DNA of 21,190 bases, from positions 1 through 21,190 of IMG/VR virus record IMGVR_UViG_3300025592_000085; one strand, 5' to 3'. Under the pieces are notes generated by a model that saw nothing but the letters and a program-made list of their open reading frames with translations, searched no databases and was not told the DNA's origin. This DNA comes from a virus. Below, piece after piece: positions 12,165 through 20,984 of the stretch. The position numbers and the translations under genes are program-made. Every line of letters begins with the position of its first letter. The first letter of the stretch is position 1.

Positions 12165-12893
12165 ATGGCGTTTTTAGCAATGATAAGAGATGAACCCTAC
12201 GTGTTCGACAATAGAGAACAGTTTAAAGTTTTTGCACGTTCTTCAGGGATGCACCCAACAGCAATAAACCGGGTTCAGTTACAAGAGATGCCGCGCGGGG
12301 AGGCGGATGCGATAGTTGGGGACTTTGAGGCTAGTAAATACCCGTCGTCTTTAGGGGTTACACCACCTAATGCGTGGGAGACACCCCCTCCTCCACAGCA
12401 GCAGGAGGATTTAACATTTTTCGATGCTGTTACCGGTAATAGACCGTTAGATTATGTACGAAACCCTAATGAGTTTAATTTAAAAGACGAGGTAGCACTA
12501 GCTGAACAACAACGTGTTCAAGCAGAAAATGCTGACCGTCTATCTAAAAAATACTGGCCTAAGTTTAACGGAGAGTCGTACCCGAACTATTCAGCGGCTC
12601 AGGCTGCCCGAACTAGGGCACAGGATCAGTTATCAGCCGATGCAGAACAGGAAATTATAGATCGAGAGGTGCGTGGAGGCGGGTTAGGTACAATGCCGCA
12701 AAATATTGCACCGGCACCTCCTGCACCGATAGCACCAGCACAGAATACTCGCCCACCTGTAGTAGAGATGGGGCAACCAGCTGATCCGACTATTGCCCGT
12801 GATAGTAGCGGGCAGTATATACGTACAGGTAGCGGCGGGTTCCTAAGGACTACAGATTATGACAACCCTGTTAAGGAAGCTTGGGAATTCTAA
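12165..12893 (+). CDS. Unknown proline-rich protein between terL and portal (242 aa)
   Basis: The ATG at 12165 has AGGAG with a 7-nt spacer. The protein looks largely disordered: an N-terminal folded part of about 60 residues (YVFDNREQFKVFARSSGMH), a proline/glutamine run (PPPPQQQ), a polar helical middle (EVALAEQQRVQAENADRLSKKYW, about 105-130), then an alanine/proline linker (PAPPAPIAPAQ) and a glycine-rich tail. It has no signal peptide or membrane segment. Its place between terL and portal implies a virion or head-assembly role, such as a minor head or internal protein, but I do not recognise a family. The stop is 2 nt before the preferred portal ATG. Confidence 0.8.
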   Translation: MAFLAMIRDEPYVFDNREQFKVFARSSGMHPTAINRVQLQEMPRGEADAIVGDFEASKYPSSLGVTPPNAWETPPPPQQQEDLTFFDAVTGNRPLDYVRNPNEFNLKDEVALAEQQRVQAENADRLSKKYWPKFNGESYPNYSAAQAARTRAQDQLSADAEQEIIDREVRGGGLGTMPQNIAPAPPAPIAPAQNTRPPVVEMGQPADPTIARDSSGQYIRTGSGGFLRTTDYDNPVKEAWEF

Positions 12894-12895
12894 GT

Positions 12896-14974
12896 ATGAA
12901 AGATGAACGTAAGATAGCACAATATAACTATCAGCGATATACGCGAGCGCGTGATGCTGGGCACTTAGATTATGTGGATATCGCACGGAAGTGTGACGCG
13001 TTCTATACGGGTGAACAATGGGAAAAGAAAGATATAGATAAACTTAACGCGCAGGGAAAACCAGCGTTAACGATTAATACTATCCTTACCACAGTTAATA
13101 CTGTATTAGGGGAACAGGCACGTTCTAGAGGTGAGATTAGTTTTAAGCCTAGGAGAGGTGCTACGCAGGAAACAGCTGACACCCTCACTAAGTTAGCGAT
13201 GCAGATCGGAGATAACAATAAACTTGATTGGGTTGAGTCGTCTATATTTGCTGATGGACTTATCCAAGATCGCGGGTACTACGATATACGTATAGACTTC
13301 GATGATCATATTGAGGGAGAGATTAAGATTAAATCTCTTGATCCATTAGATGTAGTACTTGATCCAGATGCTAAGGAATACGATCCAGCTACTTGGAACG
13401 AAGTGTTTACTACTAGATGGCTTAGCCTCGATGAAGTAGAGATGACGTATGGTAAGAAAGCGGCTAAAGATCTTAGGAACGTTGTAGCATCACGTTCGGA
13501 GTTTGGGGAAGATACTATTGTATTTGAAGACCGGAACTTTGGGCAGCCAAATGATTTTGATACCTACGTAGATGAAGAGGCTAATCGTTCTATCCGTATG
13601 GTACGTATTATTGAGCGCCAGCACCGTAAGATCCATATGGCGTGGCATTTCATTAACCCTGAGACCGGTGATACACGCCAGGTCCCAGAGGGTAAGGATA
13701 TGAAGCGTATAAAGTACTTCGCCGAGGTGAACGGGTTAATGCTGAAGAAAAAACCTATTCGGCAGATACGATGGACAGTAAGTGCTGATAACGTAGTACT
13801 ACACGATGACTGGTCACCGTATGAGAGTTTTACTGTTATACCGTTCTTCCCGTACTTTAGACGTGGTAAGCCATTTGGTATGGTTCGTAACCTTATATCG
13901 CCACAAGAACAGTTAAATAAAGTATCGAGCCAAGAGTTACACGTAGTTAATAGTGCTGCGAACTCCGGTTGGGTTGTTGAGCGCGGATCGTTAGCTAATA
14001 TGACTGTTGGTGAGTTAGAGACCCGTGGGGCTGAGACTGGACTTGTAATCGAAGTTAATAAGGGTTCACAAGAGCCTACTAAGATACAAGCTAACCAAAT
14101 CCCATCAGGGCTTGATCGCATATCAGCAAAAGCGGCAAACAATATTAAAGAGATTTCCGGTATATCTGACGCTATGTTGGGGCAGAGTCCGGCAGAGGTT
14201 TCAGGTGTAGCACTTGAGGCGAAGACTCAGCGTGGATCGGTTCAGATCCAAACACTGATTGATAACTTGGCCCGTACTAGACACTTCCTTGCTGAGAATA
14301 TGTTACAGCTTATACAACGGTTCTATAATGAGCACCGCGTGATACAGATTACCCGTGGTAATATGGCACACCCTGAACAACAGGGGGAAGCGATTAGTAT
14401 TAATGCCCCAGATCCGGCTACAGGTGAGATTATTAATAATCTTACTATAGGCGAGTACGATGTGGTTATTAGTAATCAGCCTGCACGCGATACATTTGAT
14501 GAGTCACAGTTCGCAGAGGCGTTGAACCTCCGTACTGTAGGTGTTATGATCCCTGATGATGCTATTATTGAGTACTCACATCTGTCACAGAAATCGAATC
14601 TGGCTGAACGTATACGTAAGATGAATGGTCAGGGTACACCTACTGAAGAAGAGCGTGCGGTACAGGAGCAGGCTGAGGCGATGGAAGCTAGATTGCTTGA
14701 GCTCGAGATGGCAGAGACAGAAGGTAAGATTGCTCAGATTAATGCACAGGCAGCGCTAACAAATGCTAAAGTACGCGATATCGAAACCGATGGCGATGAC
14801 CTAGAGCTTGAAATTCATAAACTTGAACAGACATTAATGAACGCCCGTGAGGAGAGAGCTAATAAACTAAAACTAGCTAAACTTCATACGGACGCTAATA
14901 TACAGAAAGCATCTACTGATGCTGGAACGAGATTAACCCTGGCCGCAGTTAATGGTAGCAGTAAGAGCGGCTAA
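12896..14974 (+). CDS. Portal protein, P22-like
   Basis: The portal forms the dodecameric ring at the head vertex through which TerL pumps DNA. The sequence has P22-portal family features: the N-terminal YNYQRYTRARDAGHLDYVDI then CDAFYTGEQW, NTILTTVNTVLGEQARSR, the DPLDVVLDPDAKEYD segment, FFPYFRRGKPFGMVRNL, and ISDAMLGQSPAEVSGVALEA. About 110 C-terminal residues are a charged coiled coil (EEERAVQEQAEAMEARLLEL onwards), like the barrel/tail of this family. The length of 692 aa suits the family. I chose ATG at 12896, with GGGA 9 nt upstream; a TTG at 12881 would add five residues but overlaps the previous gene and has its purine stretch almost touching it. Identification is strong. Confidence 0.93.
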   Translation: MKDERKIAQYNYQRYTRARDAGHLDYVDIARKCDAFYTGEQWEKKDIDKLNAQGKPALTINTILTTVNTVLGEQARSRGEISFKPRRGATQETADTLTKLAMQIGDNNKLDWVESSIFADGLIQDRGYYDIRIDFDDHIEGEIKIKSLDPLDVVLDPDAKEYDPATWNEVFTTRWLSLDEVEMTYGKKAAKDLRNVVASRSEFGEDTIVFEDRNFGQPNDFDTYVDEEANRSIRMVRIIERQHRKIHMAWHFINPETGDTRQVPEGKDMKRIKYFAEVNGLMLKKKPIRQIRWTVSADNVVLHDDWSPYESFTVIPFFPYFRRGKPFGMVRNLISPQEQLNKVSSQELHVVNSAANSGWVVERGSLANMTVGELETRGAETGLVIEVNKGSQEPTKIQANQIPSGLDRISAKAANNIKEISGISDAMLGQSPAEVSGVALEAKTQRGSVQIQTLIDNLARTRHFLAENMLQLIQRFYNEHRVIQITRGNMAHPEQQGEAISINAPDPATGEIINNLTIGEYDVVISNQPARDTFDESQFAEALNLRTVGVMIPDDAIIEYSHLSQKSNLAERIRKMNGQGTPTEEERAVQEQAEAMEARLLELEMAETEGKIAQINAQAALTNAKVRDIETDGDDLELEIHKLEQTLMNAREERANKLKLAKLHTDANIQKASTDAGTRLTLAAVNGSSKSG

Positions 14975-15001
14975 AATTTACATCACCTATAGGAGTTTAT
15001 A

Positions 15002-15877
<876 letters not shown>

Positions 15878-15892
15878 GTGAAATAGTACTTG

Positions 15893-15923
15893 ACACTACT
15901 ATTCTTTAATGTAATAGTAGTGT
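15893..15923 (+). terminator. Hairpin after the scaffold gene, weak terminator or attenuator
   Basis: A perfect 11-bp stem (ACACTACTATT at 15893-15903 with its complement at 15913-15923) has a 9-nt loop. It is followed by TATTAAAC, so the T-run is poor and termination is probably partial. TTGACA at 15890-15895 overlaps the left arm, giving a possible weak promoter in the same place. It would let the capsid gene be expressed at a different level from upstream genes. Confidence 0.5.
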
Positions 15924-15965
15924 TATTAAACACCTCGCAAGCACGGAGAGTCGAGCCTCTTTAGA

Positions 15966-15994
15966 TTAACTACCAAAGTAGTTCTTGTTATACT
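15966..15994 (+). promoter_or_regulatory. Promoter of the major capsid gene
   Basis: TTAACT (15966-15971) and TATACT (15989-15994) are spaced by 17 nt, and TG at 15986-15987 makes an extended -10. The start would be near 16001, giving an 86-nt leader to the capsid ATG. Inverted repeat AACTAC/GTAGTT at 15968-15983 fills the -35 and spacer, and could be an operator. Confidence 0.55.
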
Positions 15995-16086
15995 GGGCAA
16001 GTAAAATATATTTTGGGCGTAAAATTTACAGTTAATAGGAGCCGCCATCCTTAGTTTTTTATTTTAACTTTATAGGAGAAAGCAAA

Positions 16087-17187
16087 ATGGCTTTTACTAA
16101 CTTTGCCGCACTAACTTCTGAACAGAAGAAAGTATGGTCACGTGACTTATGGAAATATGCACGTAATAACTCTTTCATTAATAAATTTGCAGGATCAGGC
16201 TCTAATGCTATGGTTCAGCGTATTAGTGAGCTTACTAAAACTGAGCGTGGAGACCAAGCGGTCATCACACTTTTAACTGATCTTGAAGGCGACGGTACTG
16301 TAGGTGATAATACACTTGAAGGTAACGAAGAGCAGATCAAGGCATACGATAAAGTAATTCGCATTGACCAAATCCGTCACGCGAATCGTACTACAGGTCG
16401 TATGGCTGATCAGAAAACTATCGTTAACTTCCGTGAGAACTCACGTGATGCATTAGCATATTGGTTGTCAGATCGTATGGATCAGATGGCATTCTTGACT
16501 ATGTCAGGCGTTGGTTTTAATTATACTACTAGTGGCGTAGCACGTTCAGGGTCTAGTCTTGCTAGTCTTGAGTTCGCTTCAGATGTAAGCGCACCTACAG
16601 CTAATCGTCACTTCCAGTGGGATGCGACTAATGGACTTTCAACTGGCGATGTTACTGCAGTAGGCGCAGCTGATACTCCTAGTTATGCTATGCTTGTCGA
16701 GATGAAAGCTAAGGCTAAAGATAAGTTTATCCGCGGTATTCGTGCAGGCGGCGGCGAGGAAGTTTTCCACGTCTTTATGTCTCCACAGGGTATGGCTAAA
16801 CTTAAACTTGATTCAGACTACCTAGCTAACGTTCGTAACGCTGGTGTTCGTGGATCTAAGAATGAGCTCTTTGCTGGTTCAACTTCTGTGCTAGTAGACG
16901 GTATGTGGATTCATGAATATAGCCACGTACTAACTCCAGCAGCATCAGCTGATACTGGTGAAGGTGCTTGGGGCGTTAAGGGTCAACGAGTTCTTATGTG
17001 TGGAGCTCAGGCTCTCGCTATGGCTGACCTTGGCAAACCTTCTTGGGACGAGAAAGATTTCGACTATAATAATCAGAAAGGTATTAGTACCTCTAAGATT
17101 ATGGGTATGTTGAAACCTAAGTTCCATTCAATCATCGATTCTGGCGTTGAAGACTTCGGTCTAATCGCAGTCGATACTGCTATTTAA
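16087..17187 (+). CDS. Major capsid protein, N4-gp56 / DUF4043 family
   Basis: This is the main head protein, expected to adopt the HK97 fold and form the icosahedral shell. Family-typical sequence is visible throughout: VWSRDLWKYARNNSFINKF (residues 16-34), the SNAMVQRISELTKTERGDQA segment, the signature GDGTVGDNTLEGNEE (near 69-83), DKVIRIDQIRHANRTTGRM, and RENSRDALAYWLSDRMDQM. At 366 aa the length fits the family. The AGGAG upstream of ATG 16087 is well placed, and the gene has its own promoter, consistent with the high expression needed. It follows the scaffold and precedes a putative decoration protein. The assignment is strong. Confidence 0.95.
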   Translation: MAFTNFAALTSEQKKVWSRDLWKYARNNSFINKFAGSGSNAMVQRISELTKTERGDQAVITLLTDLEGDGTVGDNTLEGNEEQIKAYDKVIRIDQIRHANRTTGRMADQKTIVNFRENSRDALAYWLSDRMDQMAFLTMSGVGFNYTTSGVARSGSSLASLEFASDVSAPTANRHFQWDATNGLSTGDVTAVGAADTPSYAMLVEMKAKAKDKFIRGIRAGGGEEVFHVFMSPQGMAKLKLDSDYLANVRNAGVRGSKNELFAGSTSVLVDGMWIHEYSHVLTPAASADTGEGAWGVKGQRVLMCGAQALAMADLGKPSWDEKDFDYNNQKGISTSKIMGMLKPKFHSIIDSGVEDFGLIAVDTAI

Positions 17188-17199
17188 TGGAGAACTATC

Positions 17200-17580
17200 A
17201 TGGCAATTACTAAAGATGCTGGTCGTCAGACTACACTTACTGCAGATGTGGATTTCACGTTTGCTTCGCTAACTAATGGTTCTGCTGAAGCTGCTATTGA
17301 CCTACCTAATGGTGCGGTTGTAACAGGAGGTTTTGTCGTAGTTGACACTGCTTTCTCTACAGGCGCTACACTAGATGTAGGTGATGGTGGTGACGACGAC
17401 CGTTATACTTCAACTGCTGTTGCAGTAACTACTGGGCGCACAGCTCTTACCTTAACAGGGTATGAGTATACTGCGGCTGATACTATTGATATTACTATGA
17501 ACTCTACGGCTACTGCTGGTGCAGCACGCCTAGTAGTTGAGTATTATGTTGATGGTAGATCTAGTGAGGTACAGGCGTAA
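17200..17580 (+). CDS. Putative head decoration (capsid cement) protein
   Basis: This 126-aa protein directly follows the capsid gene, with GGAG 7 nt before its ATG. It is rich in Thr, Ala, Val and Gly with alternating beta patterns (GAVVTGGFVVVDTAFSTGAT, then TAGAARLVVEYYVDG), has very few Lys or Arg residues, no cysteine, and no signal or membrane segment. Small all-beta proteins made just after the capsid protein often bind the outer shell and stabilise it. That function is inferred from position and composition; no specific family was recognised. It ends before a pair of hairpins that probably lower readthrough into the next genes, which would leave capsid and decoration as the abundant products. 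Confidence 0.65.
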   Translation: MAITKDAGRQTTLTADVDFTFASLTNGSAEAAIDLPNGAVVTGGFVVVDTAFSTGATLDVGDGGDDDRYTSTAVAVTTGRTALTLTGYEYTAADTIDITMNSTATAGAARLVVEYYVDGRSSEVQA

Positions 17581-17588
17581 AACCCTAA

Positions 17589-17637
17589 TGGCCCTCCCTA
17601 TTGGTTTAGCGGGGGCCACCAAGTTTCCTCATTGGTG
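17589..17637 (+). terminator. Two overlapping, mutually exclusive hairpins
   Basis: TGGCCC (17589-17594) pairs with GGGCCA (17613-17618). CACCAA (17617-17622) pairs with TTGGTG (17632-17637) and shares two bases with the first stem, so the two cannot both be complete. Neither is followed by a T-run. They may act with the terminator downstream or be an mRNA 3' end stabiliser. Confidence 0.4.
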
Positions 17638-17649
17638 ATGTGGAAAACC

Positions 17650-17688
17650 GACAACACTGGTCTTTTCTGGTGTTGTCCCTATTTTTTT
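17650..17688 (+). terminator. Rho-independent terminator after the decoration gene
   Basis: GACAACAC (17650-17657) pairs with GTGTTGTC (17670-17677), extended by wobble pairs to a 6-nt loop. Seven T residues follow at 17682-17688. It separates the capsid/decoration genes from the connector genes. The AAGGTG Shine-Dalgarno of the next gene comes right after it. Confidence 0.8.
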
Positions 17689-17701
17689 AAGGTGTGGCAT
17701 A

Positions 17702-18055
17702 ATGGCATTATTATTTTCAAGATTAGGTATTAGATTTACCAACGGTGTAGAAAGAGGATATATACCCTCTAGGCGACCTATTGATATTGACGATAGTCTT
17801 GTTGATGCGGCACTTGCAGCAGGAGCGGAGCTCATAGGAGCCCGTCCTGAACCTACCCCTGTACAAATTACAGCGGTAGTAGATGAACCCATTGATGGGG
17901 CTAGCGCGGAGCTTATAGCAGCGCTTAAAGATATGATGGATAAGGAGAGTAACCCGCTGACAGCTAGGGGCTTGCCTAGGCTTGATACATTAAAAGAGTA
18001 TTATGGTAAGGATATAACTACTGCGCAGCGTGATGCGGCTTGGGAAGCTATGTAA
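17702..18055 (+). CDS. Small head-associated protein with C-terminal HeH/LEM-like motif (117 aa)
   Basis: The ATG at 17702 has AAGGTG with a 7-nt spacer. The 117-aa protein starts MALLFSRLGIRFTNGVERGYIP, has a helical middle (DDSLVDAALAAGAELIGARP and ASAELIAALKDMMDKE), and ends with GLPRLDTLKEYYGKDITTAQ and RDAAWEAM. This last part resembles the short helix-extended-loop-helix ending often seen on small head proteins encoded after the capsid in tailed phages. It probably has a structural role at the head or connector, but the homology is a motif impression, not a proven family. Its stop overlaps the next start (TAATG), so it is translationally coupled to the adaptor gene. Confidence 0.7.
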   Translation: MALLFSRLGIRFTNGVERGYIPSRRPIDIDDSLVDAALAAGAELIGARPEPTPVQITAVVDEPIDGASAELIAALKDMMDKESNPLTARGLPRLDTLKEYYGKDITTAQRDAAWEAM

Positions 18056-18675
18056 TGGCCTTAGCTAGCGCAGTTATCAGTCGTGTACGAGACCTGCTTA
18101 ATGATACAGGTAGCGTTAAGCATTGGACAGATAATGAGATGCTACGATGGCTCAGTGATGCACAGCGTGATATAGTGTCTCAGATCCCTACTGCTAATAC
18201 AACTATAGCTTCGTTTACTCCGGTAGCCAGTAGTAGCGAGCAGAGTTTATCAGGAATAAGTAACTTCCATAGGCTTCTTAAAGTTATGCGTAATACGCAT
18301 GATACAGATAATAGGGTCACGCTATTAAGTACAGAGGACGAACTCGGGATTATTAGTACAAGTTGGCATACAGCAGCGGTTAATTCTAAAGCAACAGCTG
18401 AAAGATATGTGTATGATTTAGTATCCCCAGATGTTTTCTATGTATACCCAAATGTAAATACGACAACTAGGCTTGAGCTAAAATATTCGACTTTACCTAT
18501 TGAGGTATCTGCTACTGGCGATACTTTAGAGCTCCCAGATGAGTTCTTACCACTTATGACAGATTATATGGTGTATAGAGCGTTTGCAAAGGATACAGAT
18601 TTTGGCAGTACAACTAATGCTAAAGTTTATTTAGATAATTATAATGCGGGAATAGCCGCCAGAGGTGCATCGTAA
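18055..18675 (+). CDS. Head-tail adaptor protein (DUF6682-like)
   Basis: I start this 206-aa protein at ATG 18055 (TAATG overlap, GGAAG 8 nt upstream) rather than at the in-frame TTG at 18040. The layout matches a phage adaptor family: an N-terminal helical part (ISRVRDLLNDTGSVKHWTDN then EMLRWLSDAQRDIVSQIP), a beta core (RLLKVMRNTHDTDNRVTLLS), the YDLVSPDVFYVYPNV motif, LELKYSTLPIEV, and a C-terminal LPLMTDYMVYRAFAKDTDFG helix. Such proteins dock on the portal ring and join it to the tail. DUF6682 is named from memory of these motifs. The neighbourhood (after capsid genes, before another connector and the nozzle-like protein) supports a connector role. Confidence 0.75.
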   Translation: MALASAVISRVRDLLNDTGSVKHWTDNEMLRWLSDAQRDIVSQIPTANTTIASFTPVASSSEQSLSGISNFHRLLKVMRNTHDTDNRVTLLSTEDELGIISTSWHTAAVNSKATAERYVYDLVSPDVFYVYPNVNTTTRLELKYSTLPIEVSATGDTLELPDEFLPLMTDYMVYRAFAKDTDFGSTTNAKVYLDNYNAGIAARGAS

Positions 18676-19287
18676 ATGGCACAGGTAGCATTTGAAACTT
18701 TAGCCGATGAACTACGAATAGATATTCCAGAGGTAGTTGATGCTCTAGCTATCCGTGAAGTTCGCAATATAGCGATAGATTTCTGTGAGCGGACTCGTTG
18801 CTGGAAGTTCGAGCAGGATACTATAATAACCACGACTAATAGTGAATATGATATGGAGCCTCCATCAGGGGCGGTCGTATCTGAGATTATCAGAGTTGAG
18901 TACGGTGGCACTATCCTCGTGGGAAAACCTTATGAGAAGCTGATTAATTATACATCTGGGGCTACCCAGTATTATGGGATGATTAACCCTAAGGTAATAA
19001 GACTTTCACCTACTCCGGTAGCGGGTAAGGCACTAGATATGCTGGTAGTGCTTAAACCGTCTACGACTGCTAAACGGATTGAAGATTATATATTTAATGA
19101 GTATTCTGATGCTTTCAGGCATGGGGCACTTATGAGGCTATTTGCTATGGCTAATAAGCCGTGGACTGATGGGTCTTTAGCGGGATATCATAGGGATGAG
19201 TACCGTGATCTTATAGACGTAATTACAACTAAAAGTGAGACAGGCGGCGTTAGGACAATGCACACAGTTCAATACGGGGGCATCTAA
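18676..19287 (+). CDS. Connector / tail-tube-A-like structural protein (203 aa)
   Basis: The ATG directly follows the adaptor stop (TAAATG). The 203-aa protein begins FETLADELRIDIPEVVDALA then REVRNIAIDFCERTRCWKFE, has a beta-rich middle (YDMEPPSGAVVSEIIRVEYG then TQYYGMINPKVIRLSPTP) and a helical end (DAFRHGALMRLFAMANKPWT). This arrangement is seen in short-tailed phage proteins placed between the portal adaptor and the nozzle, functionally like T7 gp11. No enzyme motif is present. The family name is uncertain; the structural role is inferred from the fold pattern and gene order. Its stop overlaps the next ATG (TAATG). Confidence 0.7.
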   Translation: MAQVAFETLADELRIDIPEVVDALAIREVRNIAIDFCERTRCWKFEQDTIITTTNSEYDMEPPSGAVVSEIIRVEYGGTILVGKPYEKLINYTSGATQYYGMINPKVIRLSPTPVAGKALDMLVVLKPSTTAKRIEDYIFNEYSDAFRHGALMRLFAMANKPWTDGSLAGYHRDEYRDLIDVITTKSETGGVRTMHTVQYGGI

Positions 19288-20984
19288 TGGCCTCGGTATC
19301 ATTTAAATTATTTAAAGGTATATCCCCAAAGTTAGATCCTAAAGAGTTGCAGGGCGGGTATGCACAGATAGCCTCAAATATAGACCTTACCTCAGGTAAA
19401 ATAAACCCGTTAAAATCCCCGTTAGCATCAGGGAGTAGCACATTTTCAGCTGTTGCTAAAAGTTTATATGGGTTTCCTAATGGGGCTGGTACTTTATGGT
19501 TTGAGGATAACGACGAGCATAGCGTAGTACAAGGGGCAGTACCAGGGACTACTGAGAACAGAACTTACCTTAGTGGTGGGGCAGTTCCAGAGATGACATA
19601 TGCCTCACTAAATACTGGAGTAGCACCGTTCCCTAATACTACACGCCGTCTTGGGGTTCCACCTCCGGTTAGCGCACCAGGTATTGGTACGCCAAGTACA
19701 AAGGATGAGCATACTGATCCAGCTGATTCAGATAAAATTACTACTGCATATGTGTGTACTTACGTTACGGACCAGTATGAAGAAGGTCCTCCTAGTGTGC
19801 CATCTGGACTTATTGATATATATTATGTAGATCAAGAAGTGACCGTTACAGTTCCTAGTACGCCAAGCATTACAACTCCTACGGGCGCACCCACACCTAA
19901 CATAACGAAGGTGCGTATATACCGTGTAGCTACAGGTACGACTGGAGCAGCATATCAGTATGTGACGGAGACTACTCCGGGCAGCGTTATAACAGACGGT
20001 ACGCTTACAGAGAATCTAGCCGCGTCTATTACTAGCACTAACTGGCTTCCACCACCTCCATTCAACACAGTAGCGGTTTCATCAACTACATACCAGTATG
20101 ACTGGGCCTACCCTACAGGTGCGCTCAAAGGTCTTACTATGATGGCTAACGGCATTATGGCAGGGTATACAGGTAAAGAGATTTGTTTTAGTGAAGCCTA
20201 CTACCCACATGCTTGGCCTGAAGAGTATCGGATCACTATAGACTATGACATAGTGGGATTAGCTGCAGTTGGACAGACACTTGTGGTATCCACTAAGGGC
20301 AACCCTTACCTAGTTACTGGTGTATCACCTAACTCACTTACGCAAACTAAGCTAGAGGTTAATCAGGCTTGTGTGTCTAGTCGTAGTATGGTGGACATGG
20401 GTGAGAGCGTTCTATATGCAGCACCAGATGGTATTGTTCAAGTTAAGAGTTTTGGAGCTAAGTTAGTTACAGGAGATATTATAGATCGTGACTACTGGCA
20501 GAGTCTTACACCTAGCGGAATCCACGCCTATTACTGGGAAGATAAGTATGTAGGTTTCCACAGTACTGGCGGGTTTATATATGACCCGAGCAGCAATGAC
20601 TTTACTACGTTTACTCATACGGCTACGGCGGGGCACAATATATTAGAAGAGGATTCACTGTATATATCGCAGGGTACGAGTATTACTAAGTGGGCACAAG
20701 GTACCGCGGGTACGTTTACATGGAAATCTGCTGAGTTAATGTTAGATAAACCTTTAGCCTTTTCAGCAGTACAGGTTATAGGTCATCATACAGTTGCTGA
20801 ACCTGTAGTACTTACACTGACTTTAGATGGGGTTGAGCAGACAGCAGTGTCTATTACAAGTAATAGTCCAGTTAGGTTGCCTAGCTACCCAAGAGTCTAT
20901 AAGTATGAGATACAAGTATCAGGTACTACCACAGTTGATTCTATAACTTTAGGTAATACGATAAAGGATCTAGGTTCCCTATAA
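19287..20984 (+). CDS. Tail nozzle-like structural protein (565 aa)
   Basis: A long, Thr/Ser/Pro/Gly-rich, beta-dominated protein. The N-terminus (FKGISPKLDPKELQGGYAQI then ASNIDLTSGKINPLKSP) is the common opening of short-tailed phage proteins annotated as tail tube B, nozzle or stabilisation proteins. A beta-domain with repeated Thr/Pro (about 150-270) looks inserted, followed by a beta-propeller-like part (GLTMMANGIMAGYTGKEICF, DIVGLAAVGQTLVVSTKGNP, SVLYAAPDGIVQVKSFG). There are few charged clusters, no signal peptide, no coiled coil and no lysozyme motif. It is coupled to its neighbours by TAATG overlaps at both ends. A nozzle or tail-hub role is likely; a fibre-like role is possible. Confidence 0.72.
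   Translation: MASVSFKLFKGISPKLDPKELQGGYAQIASNIDLTSGKINPLKSPLASGSSTFSAVAKSLYGFPNGAGTLWFEDNDEHSVVQGAVPGTTENRTYLSGGAVPEMTYASLNTGVAPFPNTTRRLGVPPPVSAPGIGTPSTKDEHTDPADSDKITTAYVCTYVTDQYEEGPPSVPSGLIDIYYVDQEVTVTVPSTPSITTPTGAPTPNITKVRIYRVATGTTGAAYQYVTETTPGSVITDGTLTENLAASITSTNWLPPPPFNTVAVSSTTYQYDWAYPTGALKGLTMMANGIMAGYTGKEICFSEAYYPHAWPEEYRITIDYDIVGLAAVGQTLVVSTKGNPYLVTGVSPNSLTQTKLEVNQACVSSRSMVDMGESVLYAAPDGIVQVKSFGAKLVTGDIIDRDYWQSLTPSGIHAYYWEDKYVGFHSTGGFIYDPSSNDFTTFTHTATAGHNILEEDSLYISQGTSITKWAQGTAGTFTWKSAELMLDKPLAFSAVQVIGHHTVAEPVVLTLTLDGVEQTAVSITSNSPVRLPSYPRVYKYEIQVSGTTTVDSITLGNTIKDLGSL

Noticed and set aside
12881-12895. TTG start at 12881 for the portal
   Set aside because: It overlaps the previous gene and its ribosome-binding stretch is too close; ATG 12896 has better spacing and begins family-like sequence.
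13564-14142. Minus-strand frame of 192 codons inside the portal gene
   Set aside because: It lies wholly within a well-identified portal on the other strand, with no recognisable protein features.
15890-15918. TTGACA with TAATAG as a main capsid promoter
   Set aside because: The -10 is poor and both boxes lie in the arms of the hairpin; the extended -10 at 15986-15994 is a better candidate.
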